Of a stretch of DNA of 64,000 nt, positions 7,815-15,523 are shown piece by piece; position 1 is the stretch's first letter, and the number at the start of each line of letters is the position of its first letter. The translations under genes were made by a program, and so were the position numbers. Below the pieces are notes generated by a model. That model saw nothing but the letters and a program-made list of their open reading frames with translations. It had not been told where the DNA came from and ran no database searches. The stretch is taken from the NCBI GenBank assembly GCA_003248865.1, contig QFPK01000013.1:1-64000 (forward strand), in the 5' to 3' direction. The stretch is from Sphingomonas sp. (GTDB taxonomy: Bacteria; Pseudomonadota; Alphaproteobacteria; Sphingomonadales; Sphingomonadaceae).

Positions 7815-8941
7815 GCCGCGGCCTGCGCGGTCTCCGCCGCCAGCTTCGCGGCCTCGATCTCGGCTGCCTTCGCCTCCACGAGCTTCACGATATGGTCCAC
7901 GATGCTGTCATCGGCCACATGATGGTCGGTCACCCCGCTCAGATAGACCATATGCTTGCCGTTGCCGCCGCCGGTCAGGCCGATGTCGGTTTCCCGTGCC
8001 TCGCCGGGGCCGTTCACCACGCAGCCCAGCACGGACAGGCTGAGTTCGGTGGTGATGTGCGCCAGCCGCTTTTCCAGTGTCTCCACCGTGCGGATCACAT
8101 CGAAGCCCTGCCGGGCGCAACTGGGGCAGCTCACGATCTTCACGCCCCGGGCGCGAATGCCCAGCGACTTCAGGATGTGATAGCCGACCTTCACTTCCTC
8201 TTCCGGCTCGGCAGAGAGGGAAACGCGCAACGTGTCGCCCACCCCGCCCCACAGCAGCATGCCAAGCCCGATGGAGCTCTTCACGGTGCCGCCGATCAGC
8301 CCGCCCGCTTCGGTGATGCCCAGATGCAGCGGATAGTCGGACCGGGCGGCGAGTTCGTTATAGGCGGCCACCGCCAGGAACACGTCGCTGGCCTTCACCG
8401 CCACCTTGAACTCGTGGAAGTCGGCGTCTTCCAGCATCTTCGCATGCTCGAACGCGCTTTCCACCAGCGCTTCCGGGCAGGGTTCGCCATATTTCTCCAG
8501 CAGGTGCCGCTCCAGGCTGCCGGCGTTCACGCCGATGCGGATCGCGCAGCCATTGGCCTTGGCCGCGCGCACCACTTCCCTCACCCGCTCGGGCGACCCG
8601 ATATTGCCGGGGTTGATGCGCAGGCAGGCCGCCCCCGCATCCGCCGCTTCCAGCGCCCGCTTGTAGTGGAAGTGGATGTCCGCGATGATCGGGATCTTCG
8701 AAGCCCGAACGATCGCCGGCATCGCCGCAGTCGCTTCCACCGTGGGGCAGCTCACGCGGATCAGGTCGGCGCCCACCTCCTCGCAACGGCGGATCTGGTC
8801 GATCGTCGCCGTCACATCCTCGGTGGGCGTGTTGGTCATCGTCTGCACCGCGATGGGCGCATCGCCACCGATGGGCACATTGCCCACCATGATCTGCCGT
8901 GACTTGCGGCGCACGATGTCCCTCCACGGCCGATGAGACAT
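7811..8941 (-). CDS. ispG: 4-hydroxy-3-methylbut-2-enyl-diphosphate synthase
   Basis: A 376-residue [4Fe-4S] enzyme of the MEP isoprenoid pathway, converting methylerythritol cyclodiphosphate to HMBPP. The cluster ligands are visible: C272 and C275 (SCPSC), C307 (GCVVNGPGE) and E314. The N-terminal TIM-barrel region has VQTMTNTPTEDV and IADIHFHYKRAL. Its stop overlaps the GNAT start and it follows pal directly, sharing one base at the junction (8941), so it is the distal part of the tol-pal transcript or driven by an internal promoter not seen here. Confidence 0.97.
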   Translation of the reverse strand: MSHRPWRDIVRRKSRQIMVGNVPIGGDAPIAVQTMTNTPTEDVTATIDQIRRCEEVGADLIRVSCPTVEATAAMPAIVRASKIPIIADIHFHYKRALEAADAGAACLRINPGNIGSPERVREVVRAAKANGCAIRIGVNAGSLERHLLEKYGEPCPEALVESAFEHAKMLEDADFHEFKVAVKASDVFLAVAAYNELAARSDYPLHLGITEAGGLIGGTVKSSIGLGMLLWGGVGDTLRVSLSAEPEEEVKVGYHILKSLGIRARGVKIVSCPSCARQGFDVIRTVETLEKRLAHITTELSLSVLGCVVNGPGEARETDIGLTGGGNGKHMVYLSGVTDHHVADDSIVDHIVKLVEAKAAEIEAAKLAAETAQAAA

Positions 8942-9495
8942 TATCGTCCTCCGGAAACCACCACGGTCACGGCCCGGCGGTTGGCAGCCCAGGCTTCCTC
9001 GTTGGAGCCATCGACCGCAGGCCGTTCCTTGCCATAGCTGATGATGGACATGCGCTCAGCGCCCACACCCTGCGCGGCGAGGAAATTCTTCGCCGCATTG
9101 GCCCGGCGCTCGCCCAGCGCGAGGTTGTATTCGCGGGTGCCGCGCTCGTCGGCATGGCCTTCGATGCTGGCCCGAACCTGCGGGTTGCGCGCCAGCCACT
9201 CGGCCTGCGCCCCCAGGATCTGGCGGGACCGCTCGTCCAGCCCATAGCTGTCGAAGGCAAACAGGATGGTGTCCGATCCGGCCGCCTCGATCAGCGCCGC
9301 CTGGCTGCCGGGCAGCGCGGTGGAGCCGACATTCTCCGGCGGCGGCACGGTGCCGGCCTGATCGATGGGCGCAGGCCCCTGCTGCGCGGGCGCGGGCTGC
9401 CAGGCCTCAGGCGGCAGCACATCGCGGTTGCTCTTGCAGCCCGCCAGCGCCACGGCACCGGCGATCAGGGCAATGGGAAGAATCTTCTGGGTCAT
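8941..9495 (-). CDS. pal: peptidoglycan-associated lipoprotein Pal
   Basis: A 184-residue outer-membrane lipoprotein that anchors the outer membrane to peptidoglycan and binds TolB/TolA. There is a lipoprotein signal with lipobox LAGC (lipidated Cys20), a Pro/Gln-rich linker, and a C-terminal OmpA-like domain with IEGHADERGTREYNLALGERRA, the peptidoglycan-binding signature. Two ATGs stand in tandem; I take the second because AGGAGA lies only two bases before the first. It is the last component of the tolQRAB-pal array. Confidence 0.96.
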   Translation of the reverse strand: MTQKILPIALIAGAVALAGCKSNRDVLPPEAWQPAPAQQGPAPIDQAGTVPPPENVGSTALPGSQAALIEAAGSDTILFAFDSYGLDERSRQILGAQAEWLARNPQVRASIEGHADERGTREYNLALGERRANAAKNFLAAQGVGAERMSIISYGKERPAVDGSNEEAWAANRRAVTVVVSGGR

Positions 9496-9531
9496 CATGG
9501 TCTCCTTAATGCGGGGAGGCTCAGTTGGCCA

Positions 9532-10854
9532 TCACTTCAAAAGCGGGCCCCAGGCGGGGTCGCTGGCTTCAAGCGGGGTCGGAATGCGCCGGTCGTTGCG
9601 GCCGGTGAGGTCGATGGAGCGCAGGCTGGACCGCCCGTTGCGCTCCGTGCGGCTGAACAGGATCACCCGGCCGTTGGGGCTCCAGCTCGGCGATTCGTCC
9701 TGCCAGCTGTCGGTCAGCAGCCGCTCACCCGACCCATCGGGGCGGATCACCGCGATGCGGAACTTGCCGCCCTGCATCCGGGTGAAGGCGATCAGGTCGC
9801 CGCGCGGGCTCCACACCGGCGAACCGGCGCGCCCGTCGCCGAAGCTGATGCGTTGCGCCCCCGATCCATCGGCATTCATCACATACAGCTGCTGGGCACC
9901 GCCCCGGTCGCTTTCGAACACGATTTTGCGACCGTCCGGCGAAAAACTGGGCGAGGTGTCGATGCTGTTGCCATTGGTCAAACGGCGTGTAGCCCGGCTG
10001 GCGATGTCATAGGCGTAGATGTCGGCATTGCCGGCTTTCGTCACGCTGAACACCAACGTGCGACCGTCCGGCGAAAAGCGCCCGGCAAAGCTCATGCTGT
10101 CGAAATCGCCCACCGCCTGTTGCTGGCCGGTGGACATGTTGTAGATCCACACGCGCGGCCGGTCGTTGGCAAAGCTCATATAGCTCAGCGTCTCGTTCAC
10201 CGGCGAAAAGCGCGGCATCAGCACCAGCGACTGGCCGGATGTGAGGAAGCGATGGTTCGCGCCATCCTGGTCCATCACCGCCAGCCGCTTCACACGCTTG
10301 GTGCGCGGCCCGCTTTCCGCAACATAGACGATGCGGCTGTCGAAATAGCCGCTCTCCCCGGTCAGCCGCGAATAGACGAGGTCGGAACATTTGTGCGCAG
10401 CCCGTCGCCAGCCCGCAGGCGTCACGGTGAAGCCCTGCGCCACCAGCCGCTCTTCGGAAAACACGTCATACAGCTGGCAACCCACGGTCAGCGTGCCGTT
10501 GGCGTTCGCCGTCACAAAACCCGTCACCAACGCCTGCGCGGCGGCGGTGCGGAAGGCGCCGAACTGCGGCGCTTCCACATCCGCCATCCCCGGCGCCGGG
10601 AAGGCAGCCGGATCGATCGGCTTGAACAGCCCCGTGCCGGACAGGTTGTTGCCAATGATGGCCGCCACCTGCCGCCCCAGTTCGGCCGTGCTGCCGGCGG
10701 GCGTGTCCACCGACGCGCCGGTCGGGAAGGTGGGAATGGCCACCGGCATGGGCGCCGCCACCCCGCTGGTGATGTCGATGCGCAACTGCGCCGCGGCGGG
10801 TGCAGCCGCCAGCAACGGGGCCAGCATCAACAGGATCGGGAAACGCAGCATCAT
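9532..10854 (-). CDS. tolB: Tol-Pal system beta-propeller protein TolB
   Basis: A 440-residue periplasmic protein. It has a Sec signal peptide (MLRFPILLMLAPLLAAAPAAA), an N-terminal alpha/beta domain up to ~residue 170, and a six-bladed propeller made of WD40-like PD40 repeats (FSPDGRTLVFSVTKAGNADIY, FSPDGRKIVFESDRGG, WSPRGDLIAFTRM, WSPNGRVILFSRT). It connects Pal to TolA during outer-membrane constriction at division. Its ATG overlaps the tolA stop by four bases. Confidence 0.97.
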   Translation of the reverse strand: MMLRFPILLMLAPLLAAAPAAAQLRIDITSGVAAPMPVAIPTFPTGASVDTPAGSTAELGRQVAAIIGNNLSGTGLFKPIDPAAFPAPGMADVEAPQFGAFRTAAAQALVTGFVTANANGTLTVGCQLYDVFSEERLVAQGFTVTPAGWRRAAHKCSDLVYSRLTGESGYFDSRIVYVAESGPRTKRVKRLAVMDQDGANHRFLTSGQSLVLMPRFSPVNETLSYMSFANDRPRVWIYNMSTGQQQAVGDFDSMSFAGRFSPDGRTLVFSVTKAGNADIYAYDIASRATRRLTNGNSIDTSPSFSPDGRKIVFESDRGGAQQLYVMNADGSGAQRISFGDGRAGSPVWSPRGDLIAFTRMQGGKFRIAVIRPDGSGERLLTDSWQDESPSWSPNGRVILFSRTERNGRSSLRSIDLTGRNDRRIPTPLEASDPAWGPLLK

Positions 10855-11666
10855 GTCATCAGCCTCGGATCGAAATTGAGCTCGAATTCACGCCAGTAGG
10901 AATAAAGGTCTGCCGGCAGCTCCAACGGCGAGCAACGCAGAACCGCGCGCTTCGCCGTCTCCACAAACGCACGAGCATAGGCCTGGTTCCCTGCCGTCGC
11001 GCCGGTCTGGCTCACATATTCGGGTGGCGCCGCCACGCTGCCGTCCTTGTTCAGCCGGATTCGCAACACGGCGGTCATGTCGGCCACATCCGCGCCACCG
11101 ATGGGCGGATTCCAGCAGGGCGCGATCTGCGCGCGGATCGCCTGCTCCAGCGTCGCGGCCTGAATGGGCGACAGCCGCGACTGCTTCGGAAGCGCATCCT
11201 CGATGGTCCTGGCGAAATCGCTGGTCTCGCGCGGCTTGGCGGCGTTGGGCTTGCTCTTGTCCACCAGCTGCGCCGATTGCCCCGGCTTGGGCTTCACGGG
11301 CGCTTTCACCGGCGGCTGCCGCTTGGGCTGGGCGGCCGCCACGGCCTCAGCAATCGCATCCTGGGCCGCCGTATCATCCGCCACCTTGGCGGGCTGCGGC
11401 GCCGGCGGGGTGGGCAGTTGCGGCGCAGGCGGGGCCTCCGGCATCGGCTCCGGCGCGGCCAGCGGCTCGGGGTCGCGCGGGGCCGCCTCCATCGAAGGCT
11501 TCGGCGGCGCCGTCACCTGCGCCATATCGGAGATATCCACGAACTCCACGGGCGTCACATCCGGCTCGGCCGCCATGCGCATGCTCTGCGCCACCCCCAG
11601 AGACAGCGCGAGCAGCAGGCCCACGTGCAGCAACGCCGCGATCAGAAGGGCGCGCCCTTCCGTCAT
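10851..11666 (-). CDS. tolA: TolA-type cell envelope protein
   Basis: A 271-residue protein with one N-terminal membrane helix (about residues 7-26, LLIAALLHVGLLLALSLGVA). A long Pro/Ala/Lys-rich periplasm-spanning stretch (~45-155) follows, then a C-terminal TonB/TolA-like domain (QAATLEQAIRAQIAPCWNPP, VLRIRLNKDGSVAAPP). It couples the TolQR motor to TolB and Pal. Both ends overlap neighbours (tolR, tolB) by four bases, and the length is normal for alphaproteobacterial TolA. Confidence 0.9.
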   Translation of the reverse strand: MTEGRALLIAALLHVGLLLALSLGVAQSMRMAAEPDVTPVEFVDISDMAQVTAPPKPSMEAAPRDPEPLAAPEPMPEAPPAPQLPTPPAPQPAKVADDTAAQDAIAEAVAAAQPKRQPPVKAPVKPKPGQSAQLVDKSKPNAAKPRETSDFARTIEDALPKQSRLSPIQAATLEQAIRAQIAPCWNPPIGGADVADMTAVLRIRLNKDGSVAAPPEYVSQTGATAGNQAYARAFVETAKRAVLRCSPLELPADLYSYWREFELNFDPRLMT

Positions 11667-12121
11667 CCGGCAGGCTCAACGCCGGACTCCGCCGGGATCG
11701 CGCGCGGCTGATTCACCAGCGCCACGCGGGTGAAGCCGCTGCCCGTCACATCGGCCAGCAGTGCGGCCACCTGCCCATAGGGCAGCGCCGCATCCGCGCG
11801 GATCACCACCCGCGCGTCGGTTCCGCGCGCTTCCTGCAGCGCCGTCAGCCGCGCCGCGAAAGCCGCATCGCTCATCACCTCATCCCCGATGGACCGCTGG
11901 CCGCGCGCATCGATGGTGATCGAAATGGGCTGATTGTCGCTGGGCAGCGCCTTCGCCGCCGTCTTGGGCAGGTCCACGGCCACGCCCGTCACCAGCAGCG
12001 GCGCCGCCACCATGAAGATGATCAGCAGCACCAGCATCACGTCCACCATGGGCGTGACGTTGATTTCCGCCATGGGCTGGCGGTTACGGCCCCGTCGGCC
12101 TCCGCTCACCCCCATCCCCAC
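11663..12121 (-). CDS. tolR: biopolymer transport protein TolR
   Basis: A 152-residue ExbD/TolR family protein. There is a basic cytoplasmic N-terminus, one membrane helix with the proton-channel Asp (INVTPMVDVMLVLLIIFMV), and a periplasmic domain ending near GFTRVALVN. With TolQ it forms the proton-driven motor energising TolA. The frame opens with GTG directly after the tolQ stop (TGAGTG); an ATG two codons later (12115) is an equally possible start. It overlaps tolA by four bases. Confidence 0.95.
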   Translation of the reverse strand: MGMGVSGGRRGRNRQPMAEINVTPMVDVMLVLLIIFMVAAPLLVTGVAVDLPKTAAKALPSDNQPISITIDARGQRSIGDEVMSDAAFAARLTALQEARGTDARVVIRADAALPYGQVAALLADVTGSGFTRVALVNQPRAIPAESGVEPAG

Positions 12122-12811
12122 TCAGTGAACCCCGTCCAGCTCACGCGACATCAGCGCGTGGAACGCAGAGGAAAAGCCCTGCAGCCGGTCTTCCATCCGG
12201 TTGATCCGATGCAGCAGCCGGTTGTAGCCGATCACCGCCGGAATGGCCGCGAACAGGCCGATGGCGGTCGCGAACAGCGCCTCGGCGATCCCGGGCGCCA
12301 CCACGGCCAGCGACGTGTTCTGCGTCGCCCCGATGGCGATGAACGCGCGCATGATCCCCCACACGGTGCCGAACAGCCCCACGAACGGCGCGACGGACCC
12401 GATGGTCGCCAGCACGCTCAGCCGGTCAGACAGGTCGGAAACGCTGCGGTCGATGGAGGCCGCCATCACCGTATGCAGCCGGGCGCGCACGCCTTCGCGG
12501 TCCACATTGCTGCGGCCTTCCACGCTGGCCTGCCATTCGTCCATCCCAGCGCGGAACAGGTCGGCGGTCGGGTGGGTGCCCTTGGTCGCCTGCAGCTCGT
12601 CCAGCGTCTTCGCCTTCCAGAAGCGCTCCTCGAACCCTGCGGCTTCCTTGTCGATCTGCCGCAACCGGCGCGAGCGCTCGAAAATGATCGCCCACGACCA
12701 GATCGAGGCCAGCAGAAGCCCGATCATCACCGCCTTCACGACGAGATCGGCCTGCATGAACAGCGCCCAGGGAGACATCGTCTCCGCAGTCTTCACCATC
12801 AGCTGGTCCAA
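12122..12811 (-). CDS. tolQ: Tol-Pal motor protein TolQ
   Basis: A 229-residue MotA/TolQ/ExbB family protein with three membrane helices: one near residues 17-45, and two in the C-terminal half (ATIGSVAPFVGLFGTVWGIM and VVAPGIAEALFATAIGLFAAIPAVIGY). It makes the proton channel with TolR. The likely start is TTG at 12811, because GGAG lies 6-9 bases before it; the ATG four codons in has no ribosome-binding site. First tol gene after ybgC, with a 93-base gap that includes a small tandem duplication. Confidence 0.94.
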   Translation of the reverse strand: MDQLMVKTAETMSPWALFMQADLVVKAVMIGLLLASIWSWAIIFERSRRLRQIDKEAAGFEERFWKAKTLDELQATKGTHPTADLFRAGMDEWQASVEGRSNVDREGVRARLHTVMAASIDRSVSDLSDRLSVLATIGSVAPFVGLFGTVWGIMRAFIAIGATQNTSLAVVAPGIAEALFATAIGLFAAIPAVIGYNRLLHRINRMEDRLQGFSSAFHALMSRELDGVH

Positions 12812-12840
12812 GTCATTCTCCGGCCGGGGGTGTCACGTTG

Positions 12841-12872
12841 CACCCCGGAAATAGGGCACCCCGGAAATAGGT
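12841..12872. repeat. 15-bp tandem duplication upstream of tolQ
   Basis: CACCCCGGAAATAGG occurs twice in direct succession (from 12841 and from 12857), in the gap between ybgC and tolQ, about 30 bases before the tolQ start on the minus strand. It resembles a local slippage duplication and could alter mRNA structure in front of tolQ. Confidence 0.8.
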
Positions 12873-12904
12873 TCCACCGCTTTACGGGATGTGAACGGCC
12901 GCGC

Positions 12905-13363
12905 TCAAGAGTCGGCTGGCAAAAGTGCTGCAAAAGCCGTCATCCAGGCGGCGGGCTGCCGCCGGGGCCGGCCGCCGGGCGTCAGGAAACCGGCGCGCAC
13001 CTGTGCGTCCACCAGCAATTCGTCGCCCCGGAAAATGCGCTGCCCCATGCTCACGCTGGCGCCGCCCAGCGCCAGGCAGCGGGTCTCGATCAGCAGGTCG
13101 TCGTCCAGCTTCGCGGGCCGCAGATATTTCAGCTGCACATCGGCAACGGCATAGACGCCCTCACCGCTTTCGAACGCCCCGCGCTGGTCGATACCCACCA
13201 CGCGCAGCAGATCGCTCCGCGCCCGCTCCATGAAGCGCAGATAATTGGCATGATAGACGATGCCGGAAAGGTCGGTGTCCTCGAAATAGACGCGCACCGG
13301 AAACCGGTGCACGCCATTCTCGACAACGCCGGAAACCGGCGCGGGGGCCGCGCCGGCTGCCAC
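12905..13363 (-). CDS. ybgC: Tol-Pal-associated acyl-CoA thioesterase YbgC
   Basis: A 152-residue hotdog-fold thioesterase of the 4-hydroxybenzoyl-CoA thioesterase type. The active-site segment VYFEDTDLSGIVYHANYLRFMERAR contains the catalytic Asp (D31). It is conserved at the head of tol-pal clusters and is thought to act on acyl-CoA or acyl-ACP for phospholipid homeostasis. The start appears to be GTG at 13363, three bases after the rplS stop; a GTG further in (VENGV) is an alternative. Confidence 0.93.
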   Translation of the reverse strand: MAAGAAPAPVSGVVENGVHRFPVRVYFEDTDLSGIVYHANYLRFMERARSDLLRVVGIDQRGAFESGEGVYAVADVQLKYLRPAKLDDDLLIETRCLALGGASVSMGQRIFRGDELLVDAQVRAGFLTPGGRPRRQPAAWMTAFAALLPADS

Positions 13364-13366
13364 GTC

Positions 13367-13756
13367 TTACGCTTCGGCCTTTTCCGCAACCGGGCGCGCA
13401 TCACGGCGCTCGGCGATCCGGGCGGACTTGCCGCTGCGGCCACGCAGATAATAGAGCTTCGCGCGACGCACGGCGCCACGACGGACCACTTCGATGGTCT
13501 CGATGATCGGGGAGTACAGCGGGAACACCCGTTCCACGCCTTCGCCGAAGCTGATCTTGCGAACGGTGAAGCTGGACCCCATGCCCTTGTTGGAACGCGC
13601 GATGCACACGCCTTCGAACTGCTGCACGCGGGTGCGCTCGCCTTCCTTCACCTTCACGCCGACGCGCAGCGTGTCGCCGGCGCGGAACGCGGGAACGCCG
13701 CGAGCGGCCTTCAGCTTGGCAATATTCTCGGCTTCGATGGTCTGAAGCAGGTTCAT
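13367..13756 (-). CDS. rplS: 50S ribosomal protein L19
   Basis: A 129-residue L19, located at the 30S/50S interface. The conserved core is complete (FRAGDTLRVGVKV, QQFEGVCIARSNKGMGSSFTVRKISFGEGVERVFPLYSP, RAKLYYLRGRSGKSARI), with a short charged C-terminal tail. Start at MNLLQTIEAENI because AGGAGAG lies just upstream; the longer frame to 13807 adds unrelated residues. It follows trmD in the standard order. Confidence 0.97.
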   Translation of the reverse strand: MNLLQTIEAENIAKLKAARGVPAFRAGDTLRVGVKVKEGERTRVQQFEGVCIARSNKGMGSSFTVRKISFGEGVERVFPLYSPIIETIEVVRRGAVRRAKLYYLRGRSGKSARIAERRDARPVAEKAEA

Positions 13757-13843
13757 TCTTCTCTCCTGTGCCCCGGCGGCGTTGCGGCTGCCGGGATCGG
13801 CCCTCATATCGGGGCAGGTTGATGTCGCCAGAGGGCGGATGCG

Positions 13844-14533
13844 TCAGGATTTCCCCGTCAGCAGGTCAGGCCGCCATAGCCTCGTGTCTTCGATTGCCTT
13901 GTGCTTGCGCCAGGCTTCGATCTTCCCATGGTCGCCCGACGTCAGAACCTCGGGTATCCCATGCCCCTCCCACACGGCGGGTCGGGTGTAGTGCGGATAC
14001 TCGAGGAGGCCGCTTTCGAAGCTTTCCTCGTCCCCGCTGGAAGCGGCGCCCATTACTCCGTCGAGCAGCCGAACACAAGCGTCGAGCAGCGCCAGCGCCG
14101 CAACCTCCCCGCCGGACAGGATAAAGTCCCCTATCGCCACGGGTTCCACGCCACGCCCGGCGAAGATTCGCTCGTCGAATCCCTCGAATCGCCCGCACAG
14201 CAGGGTCACCCCCGGCCCGGCCGCCAGTTCGCGCACACGGCCTTGCGTCAGCCGCGGCCCGCGCGGCGTCAGCGCCAGCACCGGCGTGTTCGGGGAAGCA
14301 GCACGCGCGGCATCCACCGCTTTCGCCAGCACATCCACGCGCAGCACCATCCCCGGCCCGCCGCCGGAAGGGGTGTCATCCACATTGCGGTGCCGGCCTT
14401 CGGCGAAATCGCGCAGCTGCAGGGTCTCCAGCGCCCAGCGCCCGTCCTCCAGCGCCCGCCCGGCCAGCGAATGCCCCAGCGGCCCCGGAAACATCTCCGG
14501 GTACAGCGTCACCACCTGCGCCCGCCAGCTCAT
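13844..14533 (-). CDS. trmD: tRNA (guanine-N1-)-methyltransferase
   Basis: A 229-residue SPOUT-class enzyme forming m1G37 in tRNAs reading CNN and some other codons, which prevents +1 frameshifting. The trefoil-knot SAM site is visible as GDFILSGGEVAALALLDACVRL with preceding VTLLCGRFEGFDERI. The N-terminal VVTLYPEMFPGPLGHSLAGRAL and DDTPSGGGPGMVLRVD are family hallmarks. Its ATG overlaps the rimM stop by four bases. Confidence 0.97.
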   Translation of the reverse strand: MSWRAQVVTLYPEMFPGPLGHSLAGRALEDGRWALETLQLRDFAEGRHRNVDDTPSGGGPGMVLRVDVLAKAVDAARAASPNTPVLALTPRGPRLTQGRVRELAAGPGVTLLCGRFEGFDERIFAGRGVEPVAIGDFILSGGEVAALALLDACVRLLDGVMGAASSGDEESFESGLLEYPHYTRPAVWEGHGIPEVLTSGDHGKIEAWRKHKAIEDTRLWRPDLLTGKS

Positions 14534-15027
14534 GCGGCGTCGAGCCAGGCCCGATTCACGCGGATGGTCTCGCTTGCAACCTCCGGCACGGCGTCCGGCA
14601 CCAGCGGCACCAGCACCCGCCGCGCGGAAGCAAGCTCGATCTCCAGAATGTCCGAAGCGCCGTAATTCTCGACCGCGACCACGACACCCAACGCCTCGCC
14701 CGCCTCGTCCAGCACTTTCAAGCCGACAAGATCGTGCCAGTAATATTCGCCTTCTGGCAGCGGAGGCAGGCTCTCGCGCGGCACCGTCAGCAGCGTGCCG
14801 CGCAGCGCCTCAGCCGCGGTGCGATCACCCACCTCGGCAAAGCGCGCGACAGCGCCCTGCGGCCCGGGTCGCAGGGCTTTCAGGGTCAGCGTCCGCCCCC
14901 CTGCCTCAAAGGATGTGTGGGCCTTCAGCCCATCCGGCGAGGCGGTGAACAGCTTCAGCCGCACCTCGCCCGAAATGCCATGGGCGCCGGCCACAGCCGC
15001 CATCACGACCGGCCGGCCGGCGCCCAT
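14530..15027 (-). CDS. rimM: ribosome maturation factor RimM
   Basis: A 165-residue 16S processing factor needed for 30S head maturation. It has an N-terminal beta-barrel (VVMAAVAGAHGISGEVRLKLFT) and a C-terminal PRC-barrel domain (GEYYWHDLVGLKVLDEAGEALGVVVAVENYGASDILEI, RVLVPLVPDAVPEV). The size and order between rpsP and trmD are standard; 5 bases separate it from rpsP. Confidence 0.95.
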   Translation of the reverse strand: MGAGRPVVMAAVAGAHGISGEVRLKLFTASPDGLKAHTSFEAGGRTLTLKALRPGPQGAVARFAEVGDRTAAEALRGTLLTVPRESLPPLPEGEYYWHDLVGLKVLDEAGEALGVVVAVENYGASDILEIELASARRVLVPLVPDAVPEVASETIRVNRAWLDAA

Positions 15028-15032
15028 CGACG

Positions 15033-15482
15033 TCAGCCTTCGGTCGTCTCGGCGGCTTCCGCAGCCGGCTCTTCAGCGGCGGGCTCTTCAGCCACGGCTT
15101 CCTCGGCCGGGGCAGCAGCGGCAGCAGCAGCGGCTTCAGCCGCTTCGGCTTCCTTCTGCGCCTTCAGTTCCAGACGCTCCTTGGCCTTTTCGCCGGGTTC
15201 GCCCTTCTTCGGGTTGTTCTTGGTCGTGCGGGTCAGCAGGCCGGCCGCATCCAGGAAACGCTCCACGCGGTCGGTCGGCTGCGCGCCGACGGACAGCCAG
15301 TGCTTCGCGCGCTCGGTGTCCAGCGTCACGCGGGCGTCCGAATCCTTCGGCAGCAGCGGGTTGTAGGTGCCCAGCTTCTCGATGAAGCGGCCGTCGCGCG
15401 GGGCGCGGCTGTCGGCCACCACGATGCGGTAAACCGGGCGCTTCTTCGCGCCACCGCGCGACAGTCGAATGGAAAGTGCCAT
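15033..15482 (-). CDS. rpsP: 30S ribosomal protein S16, extended
   Basis: Residues 1-~85 are a complete S16 (MALSIRLSRGGAKKRPVYRIVVADSRAPRDGRFIEKLGTYNPL, AQPTDRVERFLDAAGLL). At 149 residues it is much longer than the usual 80-90. The extra tail starts with Lys/Glu-rich helix-forming sequence and ends in an Ala/Glu/Pro run (AAAAAAAAPAEEAVAEEPAAEE). Such tails occur in other alphaproteobacterial S16 proteins; no function is known. It sits between ffh and rimM. Confidence 0.96.
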   Translation of the reverse strand: MALSIRLSRGGAKKRPVYRIVVADSRAPRDGRFIEKLGTYNPLLPKDSDARVTLDTERAKHWLSVGAQPTDRVERFLDAAGLLTRTTKNNPKKGEPGEKAKERLELKAQKEAEAAEAAAAAAAAPAEEAVAEEPAAEEPAAEAAETTEG

Positions 15483-15523
15483 ATTCTTCTTCCTTGCTCT
15501 CTAATTCGATGTTGTTTCAGTGA

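Noticed and set aside
8899..10899. A 666-codon plus-strand open frame opposite pal and tolB
   Set aside because: It is the antisense shadow of two clear genes in GC-rich DNA; its translation is His/Arg/Gly-rich and has no domain.
11024..13822. A 932-codon plus-strand open frame opposite tolA-tolR-tolQ-ybgC-rplS
   Set aside because: Long antisense frame caused by high GC third positions; the opposing strand carries five conserved genes with ribosome-binding sites and overlaps.
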